From: Pseudorhodoferax soli
Lineage (GTDB): Bacteria > Pseudomonadota > Gammaproteobacteria > Burkholderiales > Burkholderiaceae_C
DNA: 59,460 bases
Reading direction: 5' to 3'
Assembly (NCBI RefSeq): GCF_003337555.1
Contig: NZ_QPJK01000020.1
Location: 1 to 59,460 of the forward strand
This document shows, piece by piece, positions 8,661-17,090 of this stretch. The translations under genes and the position numbers were made by a program. A model generated the notes under the pieces. It had not been told where the DNA came from. It worked only from the letters and a program-made list of their open reading frames with translations, and did no database searches. Within the stretch, counting starts at the first letter, position 1. Every line of letters begins with the position of its first letter.

Positions 8661-8718
8661 CGCAATTGCCGGATGTGCCGATGCGCCCGCGCGGCGCAGA
8701 CGGCAAGCTACCGGGGTG

Positions 8719-9742
8719 ATGAACGCCACCGAGCTGCACCACCTGGACGCGCACCAGCTGCGTGAGATGGTGCAGTCGCTACAGGCGAAGGTTCAGGCGA
8801 CGGAGAGCGCGCTCACGTTCAAGCAGGCCGTCATCGACAAAATCACGCACGAGATGGCCGTGCTCAAGCGCATGAAGTTCGGCGCCAAGGCCGAGCGCTA
8901 CAGCCCCGACCAGGCGAGCCTTCTTGAAGAGGCTGTGGAGGCCGACCTCGAGGCACTGGCTTGCGAACTGGACGGCCTTGCTGCCGGCAAGCAGCCAGCG
9001 ACCGACCGACAGACCGCGCGACGCCAACCGCTGCCAGCCCACCTGCCGCGGCGCGAAGTGCACCACGAGCCGCACAGCACCATCTGCCACTGCGGCTGCG
9101 CGCTCAAACGCATTGGCGAGGACATCGCCGAGAAGCTGAACTATCAGCCGGGTGTCTTCACCGTGGAGCGCCACGTACGCGGAAAGTGGGTGTGCTCGCA
9201 TTGCGAGACCTTGGTGCAAGCTCCGGTGGCGCCGCACATCATCGACAAAGGCATCCCCACCGCTGGGCTGCTGGCCCAGGTCCTGGTGGCCAAGTACGCC
9301 GACCACCTCCCGCTGTACCGGCAGGAGAGCATCTTTGCGCGCGCAGGCATGGCTCTGTCACGCTCCACCTTGGCCCAATGGGTCGGAGCCTGTGGCGTGC
9401 AGCTGCAGCCGCTCGTGGATGCCCTGAAGCGGGAGTTGCTGCAGCACCCTGTGCTGCACGCTGACGAGACGCCCGTGGCCATGCTCAAGCCCGGCAATGG
9501 CAAGACACATCGCGCCTACCTGTGGAGCTACTGCAGCACCCGCTTCGCCGGCATGCACGCCGTGGTCTTCGACTTCGCCGAGAGCCGCGCTGGCCAGCAT
9601 GCGCGCGACTTCCTTGGCGTCACGCCGACCACAGGCTGGCGCGGCACGCTTGTTTGCGACGACTTCAGTGGGTACAAGCAGCTCTTCACTATGGGCGTCG
9701 TCGAAGCAGGTTGCCTGGCCCATGCGAGGCGCAAGTTCTACG
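8719..9742 (+). pseudogene. tnpC: IS66 TnpC transposase, part 1 (interrupted)
   Basis: N-terminal 341-342 residues of the IS66 DDE transposase: a coiled-coil start (LREMVQSLQAKVQATESAL), a zinc-finger-like CHCGCALKRIGEDIAEKL, CSHCETLVQAP, then the catalytic region with D in LHADETPV and D in CDDFSGY. It is cut after codon Y (KFY) by the IS3-family element at 9743. Removing that element and one copy of ACG restores an open frame into 11023-11534, giving a 512-residue protein of normal IS66 length. Confidence 0.93.
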
Positions 9743-9772
9743 TGACCCTGCCTCGTTTCCACGTACAGCAAG

Positions 9773-10636
9773 TCATGCAGCCAAACGGGTGCTCTCCCAG
9801 ATCACTGGAGGCACGAAGCCGTTGGCCGAGTGCAAGCGCTGGCGGTTGTACCAGCCTTCGATCCAATTGACGATGTCCAGCCTAGCCTGCGCCCGCGTGT
9901 CGTAGCGTACCTGATGGATGCGCTCGACCTTCAGCGTTTTGAAGAAGCTCTCCATCGGCGCGTTGTCCCAGGCGTTGGCCCTCCTGCTCATGGACATCGT
10001 GATGCCCAGCTCGGCGGCCAGCGCCCGGTAGCGCCCGCCTGCGTACTGCGACCCGCGGTCGGTGTGGACCAGCAGCCCCTTGGCAGGCTTGCGCAGCCAC
10101 CATGCCGACTTCAAGGCGGTGCACACCAGCGTGGCGTCAATGTTCTCGGACATCGACCAGCCCACGATGCGCCGACCCGCCAGGTCCATCACGGCCGCCA
10201 GGTACAGCCAGCCCTCGCCGGTGGGCACGTACGTGATGTCTGCCACCCAGGCCTGGTCACGCTGCCAACCATCAAAGCGTCGATCCAGCAGATTCGGTGC
10301 TACCGGCAGGCGGTGCGCCGAATCGGTGGTCACCACGAATGGCCTTCTGTACACCGGGCGCAGGCCCTGGCGACGCAGGCTCTTTCTCACTCGCTCGGCG
10401 CTGACGACGTCGCCCTGCTGGCGCAGCTTGTGAACGATCCGAGGGCGACCATAGCTTCGGCGGCTGGCATCGTGGATGGCCGCCACCTTGGCATCCAGAG
10501 CCTGGTTGGCCAGTGTGCCGGGGCTGGGCGGGCGCACGCGCCATTGGCAGTAGCCGCTGCGGGACACCTGCAGCACGCGGCACAGCCGGCTGACGGTGTA
10601 CTGGTCGCGATGCTCGTCGATCCAGGCGTACTTCAT
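9773..10636 (-). CDS. IS3-family transposase OrfB
   Basis: 287-residue DDE transposase. It has an HTH_21 segment (DEHRDQYTVSRLCRVLQVSRSGY), then the rve core with D (VADITYVPT), D (LLVHTDRGSQY) and E (WDNAPMESFFKTLKVE), and the C-terminal signature GWYNRQRLHSANG. The ATG at 10636 overlaps the orfA stop in the -1 frame, the usual IS3 arrangement in which ribosomal frameshifting gives the OrfAB fusion transposase. CGAAAAGCG shortly upstream is a possible slippery site. Intact. Confidence 0.93.
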   Translation of the reverse strand: MKYAWIDEHRDQYTVSRLCRVLQVSRSGYCQWRVRPPSPGTLANQALDAKVAAIHDASRRSYGRPRIVHKLRQQGDVVSAERVRKSLRRQGLRPVYRRPFVVTTDSAHRLPVAPNLLDRRFDGWQRDQAWVADITYVPTGEGWLYLAAVMDLAGRRIVGWSMSENIDATLVCTALKSAWWLRKPAKGLLVHTDRGSQYAGGRYRALAAELGITMSMSRRANAWDNAPMESFFKTLKVERIHQVRYDTRAQARLDIVNWIEGWYNRQRLHSANGFVPPVIWESTRLAA

Positions 10637-10956
10637 CGCGACCCCCTGGCGAAGTACGCCGTCGCTTTTCGAAGGACTTCCACGTCCAGCTTCGCGTCGG
10701 CCAGCTCTCTGCGCAGGCGGCTGTTCTCCGCCTCCAACTCGCTCACCGGGCGCCGCGTGGGGGGCTCACTGGCCGGGGCCACCGCGCCGCTGGCGCCGGC
10801 CGATGCAATGCCACGCCGGGACCAGTTGCCCAGCGTCGCCACCGGCACGCCGAGGCGACGTGCGGCCTCGTGACCGCCGACCGACGCCGCGAGCCTGACG
10901 GCCTCAGCCTTGAACTCCTGTGTGTACTGCCTCTTGGGCAGCTTGCCTTCTCTCAT
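10633..10956 (-). CDS. IS3-family transposase OrfA
   Basis: 107-residue protein starting MREGKLPKRQYTQEFKAEAV, with a helix-turn-helix (AARRLGVPVATLGNW) and a C-terminal leucine-zipper-like stretch (ELEAENSRLRRELADAKLDVEVL). The ATG at 10956 has a CGGAGA-type ribosome site. A longer TTG start at 10986 is less likely. It binds the element ends and contributes the N-terminus of OrfAB. Confidence 0.92.
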   Translation of the reverse strand: MREGKLPKRQYTQEFKAEAVRLAASVGGHEAARRLGVPVATLGNWSRRGIASAGASGAVAPASEPPTRRPVSELEAENSRLRRELADAKLDVEVLRKATAYFARGSR

Positions 10957-11022
10957 TTCGATTCTCCGTACCTCTGAAGTTATCAACTTCTTGCTGTACG
11001 TGAAATCGAGGCAGGGTCAACG

Positions 11023-11534
11023 AGCTGTCGGTCAACCACCAGAGCACGGTCGCCGAGCACGCCCTGCGGTTCTTCACGCGCCTGTACGACATCGAGCGGC
11101 AGCTGCAGGAGCTGGGCGTCGAGGAGCGACTCCAACGGCGCAGGAGTGAAGCCAAGCCAGTGGCCGACCTGCTGCAGGCGTGGTTGCTGCAACAGCGCGC
11201 CCTGGTGCCAAGTGGCTCGGCCACTGCCCGAGCCATCCAGTACAGCCTTGGACGGTGGGATGCGCTGACGCGCTATCTGGCCGATGGGCGTCTGCCGCCG
11301 GACAACAACTGGGTCGAGAACCAAATCCGTCCAGTTGCCCTTGGAAGGGCCAACTGGCTGTTCGCCGGCAGCTTGCGCGCGGGCAAGCGTGCCGCTGCCG
11401 TGATGAGCCTGGTGCACTCAGCGAGGCTCAACGGCCATGACCCCTACGCCTACCTGCGAGACGTTCTGGAGCGCCTGCCCACACAGCGCGCCAACATGAT
11501 TGATCACCTGCTGCCGCATCGTTGGAAGGCCTGA
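11023..11534 (+). pseudogene. tnpC: IS66 TnpC transposase, part 2 (interrupted)
   Basis: C-terminal 170 residues continuing KFY as ELSVNHQSTVAEHALRFF and ending LPHRWKA. It holds the third catalytic acid in NNWVENQIRPVALGR and the usual NGHDPYAYLRDVLERLP. See part 1 for the junction. The region alone is not expressed as a transposase. Confidence 0.92.
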
Positions 11535-11588
11535 GGTACTTGTCGAGCCAGGTCGAACGGCCCAAGTCCTCTAAGGCGCGGTCGTGGC

Positions 11589-12197
11589 TTAATGCGGAAG
11601 GGGCGTGCCGGTGTCCGTTGCAAGACGAGGGGGGCGTCCGGGCCGGCGGCGGCCAGGCTGAGCGAAGTCGGCGGGAGTCTCCCCCGTACGGGCCTTCTTA
11701 CCTGCGAAATGCGCCTTCCATTCTGCAAGGTCTTCTGCGCCACCCACTACGGCTTCGCCAAGGCTTTGCAGATCGGTTGCCAGGCTGAAAAACTCGCAGA
11801 GGCCTGCGTGGGAAATCGCTTTGTCGAGCAGCTCTTCAAAGGTGCCAGTTGGCACCTCGTTCTCGGAGTCTCGATCTTCGTAGATGAGGCTCGCCGCCTT
11901 ACCGAGTTCGCCGGCTTCAGCCGACAAGATGGCTGCAAGCTCAAGATCACGTCGAGACAGGTCCTGTGAAAACGTCCGGCCGATTGCGCGAACCAACGTT
12001 GACATCTTGCCGACCTGCGCACTGATCTCACGATTGCGTGCCTGCCGTTGCAGCTTATCCGCGTTCAAAAGTTGCACCACGGCAGGTACGTCCATCAGCC
12101 GCACCATAGGGTCGATGCCCTCGAGGGCCTTCTGCATCTCGCCAACCTTCAGCAGTGCCAACTGCTTCAGAACATCGATGTCCAAGTTTTCCACCAT
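11589..12197 (-). CDS. Passenger ORF inside IS66 element, unknown function
   Basis: 202-residue frame, convergent with tnpABC and lying wholly between tnpC and the right end of the IS66 element. The N-terminus is MVENLDIDVLKQLALLKVGE. The sequence is mostly helical with charged repeats (MDVPAVVQLLNADKLQRQARNREIS, GTFEELLDKAISHAGLCEFFSLA), and the C-terminal tail is basic and proline-rich (GRRRPGRPPR). No signal peptide or membrane segment. I do not recognise the family. The AT-hook-like GRPPR tail could suggest DNA binding, but that is inference. Codon use looks like real coding sequence. Confidence 0.6.
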   Translation of the reverse strand: MVENLDIDVLKQLALLKVGEMQKALEGIDPMVRLMDVPAVVQLLNADKLQRQARNREISAQVGKMSTLVRAIGRTFSQDLSRRDLELAAILSAEAGELGKAASLIYEDRDSENEVPTGTFEELLDKAISHAGLCEFFSLATDLQSLGEAVVGGAEDLAEWKAHFAGKKARTGETPADFAQPGRRRPGRPPRLATDTGTPLPH

Positions 12198-12315
12198 CTA
12201 CCTCTTTTCATCCAATCCGCTTGGCGCACTGCACGCTGGACCAGTAGCCGAAATGTAGACGGAACTGGGCTTGGCCAGCATTCCCGGCGTCAAGGTGACT
12301 TTGCCGGACGCATAC

Positions 12316-12323
12316 GAAGTAGG
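12316..12323 (+). repeat. 8-bp target duplication, right copy
   Basis: GAAGTAGG follows the right end of the IS66 element and matches 7882-7889. Confidence 0.9.
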
Positions 12324-12519
12324 CGCCCGTTCTCGTGAGAACCAGCCGACGACCGTGGCGATCGAAGAGTTGGTTCGACAGCGCATGCTCCAGTTTGGCG
12401 AGAGCCTGGCTGGCCGCTGACTGCGTCATCGCGAGCTCATCTGCAGCGCGAGAGACATTGCCGTGGCATGCGATCGCGCAAAACACCTCAAGTTCGCGCA
12501 GTGAGAAGCGAATAGGCAT
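12316..12519 (-). pseudogene. LysR-family regulator, N-terminal part (split gene)
   Basis: Exactly 68 codons, MPIRFSLRELEVFCAIACHG through the winged helix (NVSRAADELAMTQSAASQALAKLE, LFDRHGRRLVLTRTGAYF), up to the IS66 insertion point. The rest of the gene is at 7203-7881. When the halves are joined with a single GAAGTAGG, the frames are offset by one base, so the gene also carries a one-base indel at the junction, or the true pre-insertion sequence differed. It is the last gene of the leftward operon of module 1 and may once have regulated it. Confidence 0.92.
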
Positions 12520-12608
12520 AGGCGCTCGAGTGCTCTACGGAACTCAACTACTCGCAACGGCCCACGGAAGGACACACCCTCTGTAGGCCGTCCACGGTCA
12601 CGAGTTGA

Positions 12609-12953
12609 TCACTGTGCCGAGAATTGCTGGAACGCATCCATTACGCGGTTGGAGTAGACGAAGGCCGCGCCCGTGTTCAGCGCCATGGCAGTGCCAAGTG
12701 CATCGGACAGCTCAGCCTCCGTGACACCCACCTCCTTTGCGGCTTTGGCATGCGCTGCGATGCATCCGTCGCAGCGCGTAGTCACTGCCACAGCCAACGC
12801 GATCAGTTCCTTCGTCTTGGCGTCTAGAGCGCCATTGCCATTCTGATTGGCGTTGAACCCCTGGTACGCGGTCATCATTTTGGGGTTTGCCTTCATCAGC
12901 AACCCACCAGCGGCGCGGTTCTTCCTCAGCGTTTCGATCCAATCCATCAACAT
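12609..12953 (-). CDS. AhpD-like / carboxymuconolactone decarboxylase-family protein
   Basis: 114-residue CMD-family protein. The redox CxxC appears as TTRCDGCIAAHAKAAKEVG, with His four residues after the second Cys, as in AhpD-type proteins. Such proteins reduce peroxides or act as small-substrate decarboxylases/isomerases. The ATG at 12953 is chosen because AAGGAG lies 5 bases ahead of it. It sits 24 bases behind a Bug-protein gene and in front of the split LysR. The specific substrate is unknown. Confidence 0.85.
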   Translation of the reverse strand: MLMDWIETLRKNRAAGGLLMKANPKMMTAYQGFNANQNGNGALDAKTKELIALAVAVTTRCDGCIAAHAKAAKEVGVTEAELSDALGTAMALNTGAAFVYSNRVMDAFQQFSAQ

Positions 12954-12977
12954 AGGAACTCCTTCTTTGTAAAAAAA

Positions 12978-13958
12978 CTAGTCGACTGAAATGCCTGCCA
13001 ACTTGATCACGCTGGCGTATGCCGCAACATCGGACCGCAAGCGCGCCCGCATGTCGGCACTACTCGTGAACACCGGCTCGGAGCCCTGCATGCGAATGGC
13101 TTGAAAGGACGCGTCTGTTCTTGCAGTTGATATGGCTTTCTGAAGACGGTCCAGCACCGGCTGAGGCGTTCCAGTTGGCGCAACAAGCCCCATCCACGAG
13201 GTCCATGCATAGCCCTCCACCCCAGATTCCGCGATCGTCGGCACGTCGGGCAGTTGCACCCAGCGGGTGGGGCCCGTCACCGCAAGCCCCTTCAGGCGTT
13301 TCGCGGCAATGAACGTCTGGGAGACGTTCACATTGACGAACGCGACGGGGGTCACATTGCCCATCACGTCTTGCGCAGCCTGCGGCGCCCCCTGGTAGGG
13401 CACATGCCGCATGCGGATGCCGGCCTTCTGCTTTAGGAGCTCGGCGGCCAGATGGCCCGGCGTCCCTATGCCAGGCGAGCCATAGGCCACCTCGTCCGGC
13501 TTGCTCTTCGCGTACTCGATCAGCTCCTTGATGGTGCTGAACGGCGCCGAAGGGTGTGCAACCACCGATGTGTTCGCTTCCGCCAGGATGGTGAGCGGCT
13601 CGAAATCACGCAAGGGGTCATACGACAGCTGTCGAAACAGCGTGACATTCGCTGCGTTGGCACTTGTCGCCAACAGCAGCGTGTAGCCGTCGCCGGCAGC
13701 CTTGGCAACGTTGTTGGAGCCGATGTTGCTGCCACCACCGGGCCTGTTCTCGACGATAACAGGCGTTCCAAGGTCTTTGCTGATGAAGTTGCCGACGTGC
13801 CTGCCGAGGAAGTCAGCAAGACCCCCGGGCGGAAACGGGACAACGATCCGAATGGTCTTTTGTGGCCATTCGCTGGCCGCATGCGCGCCGACGAATGGCG
13901 CTGCTGCGGCTGCAGCGATCAGCTGCCGACGGCCGGCATTGATCCGCGTGTTTTGCAT
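12978..13958 (-). CDS. Bug/TctC-type periplasmic binding protein (1)
   Basis: 326-residue extracytoplasmic solute receptor of the tripartite tricarboxylate family. A Tat-like or Sec signal (GRRQLIAAAAAAPFVGAHA) is followed by the family core IRIVVPFPPGGLADFLGR, VIVENRPGGGSNIG and MRHVPYQGAPQAAQDVMGN. The start MQNTRIN is preferred over MYKEETM because AAGGAGGAG precedes it. No TctA/TctB genes are in the window, so its transporter is encoded elsewhere or it serves as a sensor. The ligand is probably a carboxylate of the surrounding pathway. Confidence 0.92.
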   Translation of the reverse strand: MQNTRINAGRRQLIAAAAAAPFVGAHAASEWPQKTIRIVVPFPPGGLADFLGRHVGNFISKDLGTPVIVENRPGGGSNIGSNNVAKAAGDGYTLLLATSANAANVTLFRQLSYDPLRDFEPLTILAEANTSVVAHPSAPFSTIKELIEYAKSKPDEVAYGSPGIGTPGHLAAELLKQKAGIRMRHVPYQGAPQAAQDVMGNVTPVAFVNVNVSQTFIAAKRLKGLAVTGPTRWVQLPDVPTIAESGVEGYAWTSWMGLVAPTGTPQPVLDRLQKAISTARTDASFQAIRMQGSEPVFTSSADMRARLRSDVAAYASVIKLAGISVD

Positions 13959-14015
13959 TGTCTCCTCCTTGTACATACCGAAGAAGGACGCCGAGACTGC
14001 GCTCGACGCCTGCGG

Positions 14016-15524
14016 TCAGGCCTTCGTGTCGTGGCCGGAGTGGAAGTTGAAGACAGCCCCTTCCTTGATGCCGCTCGGCCAGCGCGTGGTGATGGTCTTC
14101 AATCGGGTGTTGAAGCGCACGCCCTCCATGCCGTGGATGGAGTGGTCGCCGAACAGGGAGCGCTTCCAGCCACCGAACGAGAAGTAGGCCACCGGTACCG
14201 GGATCGGTACGTTAACGCCGACCATGCCGATCTTGACGCGCATGGTGAAGTCGCGGGCAGCGTCGCCGTCACGCGTGAAGATGGCCGTGCCGTTGCCGTA
14301 CTCGTGGTCGTTGACCATCTGCAGGGCCTCTTCATAGTCCTTCGCACGCACCACCGCCAGCACGGGGCCGAAGATTTCTTCCTTGTAGATCGACATGTCG
14401 GTCGTGACACGGTCGAACAAGCAGCCGCCGATGAAGTAACCATCTTCGTGGCCGCTCACCTTCACGCTGCGGCCGTCCACGATGAGCTTTGCGCCCTTTT
14501 CGAGGCCCTGATCGATGTAGCTCAGGATGCGGTCCAGGCTCTGGCGCGAAATCACCGGGCCCATGTCGGAGTTCGGATCCGAGCAGGCGGCGACCTTCAG
14601 CGCTTCGATGCGTGGCTTGAGCGCCGCCACCAGGCGATCGGCCGTGTCTTCACCAACCGGGACGGCCACGGAGATAGCCATGCAGCGCTCGCCGGCGGAG
14701 CCGAAGGCCGAGCCAATCAGTGCATCGACTGCCTTGTCCATGTCGGCGTCCGGCAGCACGATCAGGTGGTTCTTTGCACCGCACAGAGCCTGCACGCGCT
14801 TGCCGGCGGCGGTGCCGCGCGAATAGATGTAGTGGCCGATCGCAGTCGAGCCGACGAAGCTGACGGCGTCCACGTGCGGACTGTCCAGCAGCGCATCAAC
14901 AGCTTCCTTGTCACCGTTGACGACGCTGAACACGCCTTCGGGCAGACCGGCTTCCTGCAGCAACTGGCCGACGCGCACCGGCACGGAAGGATCGCGCTCG
15001 GACGGCTTCAGGACGAAGGCGTTGCCGCAGGCCAGCGCGATCGGGTACATCCACAGCGGCACCATGGCTGGGAAGTTGAACGGCGTGATGCCTGCAACCA
15101 CACCCACCGGCTGGCGGATAGAGAAGCTGTCGATCTGCGACGCAACCTGTTCGCTGAACTCGCCCTTGAGCAGGTGGGGAATGCCGCATGCGAACTCGAT
15201 GACCTCGATGCCGCGGGCAATCTCGCCCTTGGCATCGGGAATGGTCTTGCCATGTTCCTCGGACAGCGTCTGCGCCAGCTCGTCCATGTGCTTGTTCAGC
15301 AGATCGCGGAACGCGAACATGACCGCAGCGCGTTTGGCGGGCGGCGTCGCAGCCCACTTGGGCTGGGCCTTGCGAGCGACCTCGAGAACGGCGTCGACGT
15401 CCTCCTTCGTGGCCAGGCGAACCTTGCCGATGCTCTTGCCGAGCGCCGGATTGATGATGTCCGCAGTGCGTTCGGACTTGCCGCGCCAGGCCTTGCCAGC
15501 GACGAGATGTTCAATGAGCTTCAT
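14016..15524 (-). CDS. mmsA: CoA-acylating methylmalonate-semialdehyde dehydrogenase
   Basis: 502-residue aldehyde dehydrogenase of the MmsA/IolA class, which turns methylmalonate or malonate semialdehyde plus CoA and NAD+ into propionyl- or acetyl-CoA plus CO2. Catalytic Cys281 lies in GSAGERCMAIS and Asn150 in TPFNFPAMVP. The general-base region reads CGAKNH without the usual Glu, which marks the CoA-acylating class. Ends with the class-typical SLFGDHSIHGMEGVRF. It lies 58 bases before a Bug gene and 246 bases behind the TPR gene. A GMC dehydrogenase upstream in the same operon could make the semialdehyde. Confidence 0.93.
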   Translation of the reverse strand: MKLIEHLVAGKAWRGKSERTADIINPALGKSIGKVRLATKEDVDAVLEVARKAQPKWAATPPAKRAAVMFAFRDLLNKHMDELAQTLSEEHGKTIPDAKGEIARGIEVIEFACGIPHLLKGEFSEQVASQIDSFSIRQPVGVVAGITPFNFPAMVPLWMYPIALACGNAFVLKPSERDPSVPVRVGQLLQEAGLPEGVFSVVNGDKEAVDALLDSPHVDAVSFVGSTAIGHYIYSRGTAAGKRVQALCGAKNHLIVLPDADMDKAVDALIGSAFGSAGERCMAISVAVPVGEDTADRLVAALKPRIEALKVAACSDPNSDMGPVISRQSLDRILSYIDQGLEKGAKLIVDGRSVKVSGHEDGYFIGGCLFDRVTTDMSIYKEEIFGPVLAVVRAKDYEEALQMVNDHEYGNGTAIFTRDGDAARDFTMRVKIGMVGVNVPIPVPVAYFSFGGWKRSLFGDHSIHGMEGVRFNTRLKTITTRWPSGIKEGAVFNFHSGHDTKA

Positions 15525-15770
15525 ATGGCTTCCTCAGTTGGTGAAAAGTGGTGACTCGTTGTTCAAGTGGGCCTGCTACCTACGAGTCGATCTTGGCGCA
15601 AACTCTGGAGATGAACTGCTTCATGCGTACTCCGGCACTCCAGTCGCGCTGCCGAAACGCGCGCAAGACCTTCGCGTCGAAATACTGCGGCCGAGGGACT
15701 CCCGGCCGCGGCCCGAGGGCGGCGGATTGGTCGTGGATTCCTTGAAGAGATGGGGACCTAGCCTTGCCGT
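15525..15770. other. Spacer between TPR gene and mmsA with a GC hairpin
   Basis: The only sizeable gap in the operon. GCGGCCG (15687-15693) and CGGCCGC (15703-15709) can form a 7-bp stem with a 9-base loop. On the transcribed - strand it is followed by AGTATTT rather than a full T-run, so partial termination or transcript processing is possible but not shown. Confidence 0.35.
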
Positions 15771-17072
15771 TCAGCTCGTCCAGCCCAACCGGGTCACAAA
15801 GTCGTGCTCCCTCAGCTGGTGCTCGAGCGCTTGCCGGCTCCCGGTCCGTTTGGCCGCCTCGATCGTGTAAAGCGTCATGAGGTCCCGTTGCGCGTTGCTT
15901 GCGCCGACCTCCGCAAGCATCGGCTTGGCGGCGATCAGAGAGAACAGCGCTTGGTCGCTGTGTCCCTTCTCAAGGGACAGGATCGCCTCCGAGATCGGAA
16001 TGGCAACGCGACGCAGGACTTGCGCCACATGAAACTCATTGCGCACCGACTCCGTCCGCATCGACTCGATATACGCGCGCGCCTCGCCATGACGGCCCGT
16101 GTGCGCCAGTGCCATCACGCAATGCAAGTCCGTGAACGGCAAGACATGGTCGTGGAGGTTCGCCTGTGCGTGCTGCGCAAGGACTTCCCAGCGCTCCCCC
16201 ACACCCCTGCCTCGGAATTCCACACGGGCCAGGAACGCCGCCGCATTCTGGATGTCGAGGTAGAAATCAGACTTGGTGTCGTAGATCGCGCCGTCATACA
16301 ACGCCATGGCCTCGTCAAAGCGGCCGGCCTCGAGCAGGAACAAACCACGGTGCCACCACAGGTGGCCCCGAAACGGATTTCGGTCCTCCCAATGGTCACG
16401 CGGAAAGTCGGTCCAGCGCAGCCCGTCCTCGAACCGGTGCTCGGTCTCCAACACGTGAGCCACCGAATGGACGGCCCAGAGGTCGTTCGGGTTCAAATCG
16501 ACAGCCTCTCGCCCGTAGCGCTCGGCAAGCTTGGTCTGCCCCGCCTCCTCCAAACCAAAGGCCAGCATTCCCAGTACGTTTCCCCGGTTGGGCATCCCCT
16601 TGGTCCAAGCCGCAAGGACTGCAGCGGGCGCCTTGACCAAGGCCTGCGACCGCCCCATCCAGAAGCTCACGAAATGGTGCAGGCGCAGGGCAAGGATGTC
16701 CAATGGGTGGTCGACAAGAATGCACTCCCACCTGGCGCACGCCATGTGCAGGTCACCACAGACCCATGATGCCAACGCTTCGACATGCGCTTGTTCCCGC
16801 GGAGACGAGCGGTTCGCCTCCCCACGCGCGGCCGCCAAAGCATTCTGCGCGGCGCCGTGGAAGCGAACCGTGCTGTACATCATGAGCATGTAGCCGCGCA
16901 GGCAATGGCCCATGCAGAAGTTCTCGTCGTCCACGAGAGCTTGTTTGACCGAAGGCATCGCTGTCACCCGGTAGTCGAGTAACTGCGTCACCGCATCGTT
17001 GTACGAGCGAGCCGCGCCCTCGCTCGACGTCGTCAACAGCAGGCCTTGCTTGTCGTTCATGGTGTGCGCCAT
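15771..17072 (-). CDS. TPR protein of the TTC38 type
   Basis: 433-residue cytoplasmic protein without signal or membrane segment, made of helix pairs with tetratricopeptide character, for example GMPNRGNVLGMLAFGLEEAG, AERYGREAVDLNPNDLWAVHSVAHVLETE and HLWWHRGLFLLEAGRFDEAM. The ALYDGAIYDT and WAVHSVAHVLE segments are typical of the bacterial relatives of human TTC38. The biochemical role is not known. It lies 18 bases behind the sulfatase in a catabolic operon, so a scaffold or accessory role for that pathway is a guess. Confidence 0.8.
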   Translation of the reverse strand: MAHTMNDKQGLLLTTSSEGAARSYNDAVTQLLDYRVTAMPSVKQALVDDENFCMGHCLRGYMLMMYSTVRFHGAAQNALAAARGEANRSSPREQAHVEALASWVCGDLHMACARWECILVDHPLDILALRLHHFVSFWMGRSQALVKAPAAVLAAWTKGMPNRGNVLGMLAFGLEEAGQTKLAERYGREAVDLNPNDLWAVHSVAHVLETEHRFEDGLRWTDFPRDHWEDRNPFRGHLWWHRGLFLLEAGRFDEAMALYDGAIYDTKSDFYLDIQNAAAFLARVEFRGRGVGERWEVLAQHAQANLHDHVLPFTDLHCVMALAHTGRHGEARAYIESMRTESVRNEFHVAQVLRRVAIPISEAILSLEKGHSDQALFSLIAAKPMLAEVGASNAQRDLMTLYTIEAAKRTGSRQALEHQLREHDFVTRLGWTS

Positions 17073-17090
17073 ATTGAATCCTGCGTCCGA

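Larger units (their letters stand above)
9743..11019 (-). mobile_element. IS3-family insertion sequence, 1277 bp
   Basis: Ends: TGACCCTGCCTCGTTTCCAC at 9743, and TGACCCTGCCTCGATTTCAC in reverse complement ending at 11019, both continuing with GTACAGCAAG. A 3-bp duplication ACG (9740-9742 and 11020-11022) flanks it. It encodes OrfA and OrfB on the - strand. It sits inside IS66 tnpC and both its genes look intact, so it is probably the youngest insertion in this nest. Confidence 0.95.
7890..12315 (+). mobile_element. IS66-family element carrying an extra ORF, interrupted by an IS3 element
   Basis: It starts GTAGGCGTCCGGCAAACTCA and ends with the reverse complement of GTATGCGTCCGGCAAAGTCA. The ~27-bp ends differ at only a few positions. 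An 8-bp duplication (GAAGTAGG) flanks it inside a LysR gene. It encodes TnpA, TnpB and TnpC on the + strand and a 202-residue ORF on the - strand behind tnpC. Total length is 4426 bp; without the inserted IS3 element and its 3-bp duplication it would be 3146 bp. Ordinary IS66 elements are about 2.4-2.7 kb, so the extra length is the passenger ORF. Confidence 0.92.

Noticed and set aside
13452-15554. 700-residue + strand frame opposite mmsA and Bug 1
   Set aside because: It lies antisense to two well-supported genes with clear domains; long antisense frames are usual in GC-rich coding DNA, and it shows no domain.
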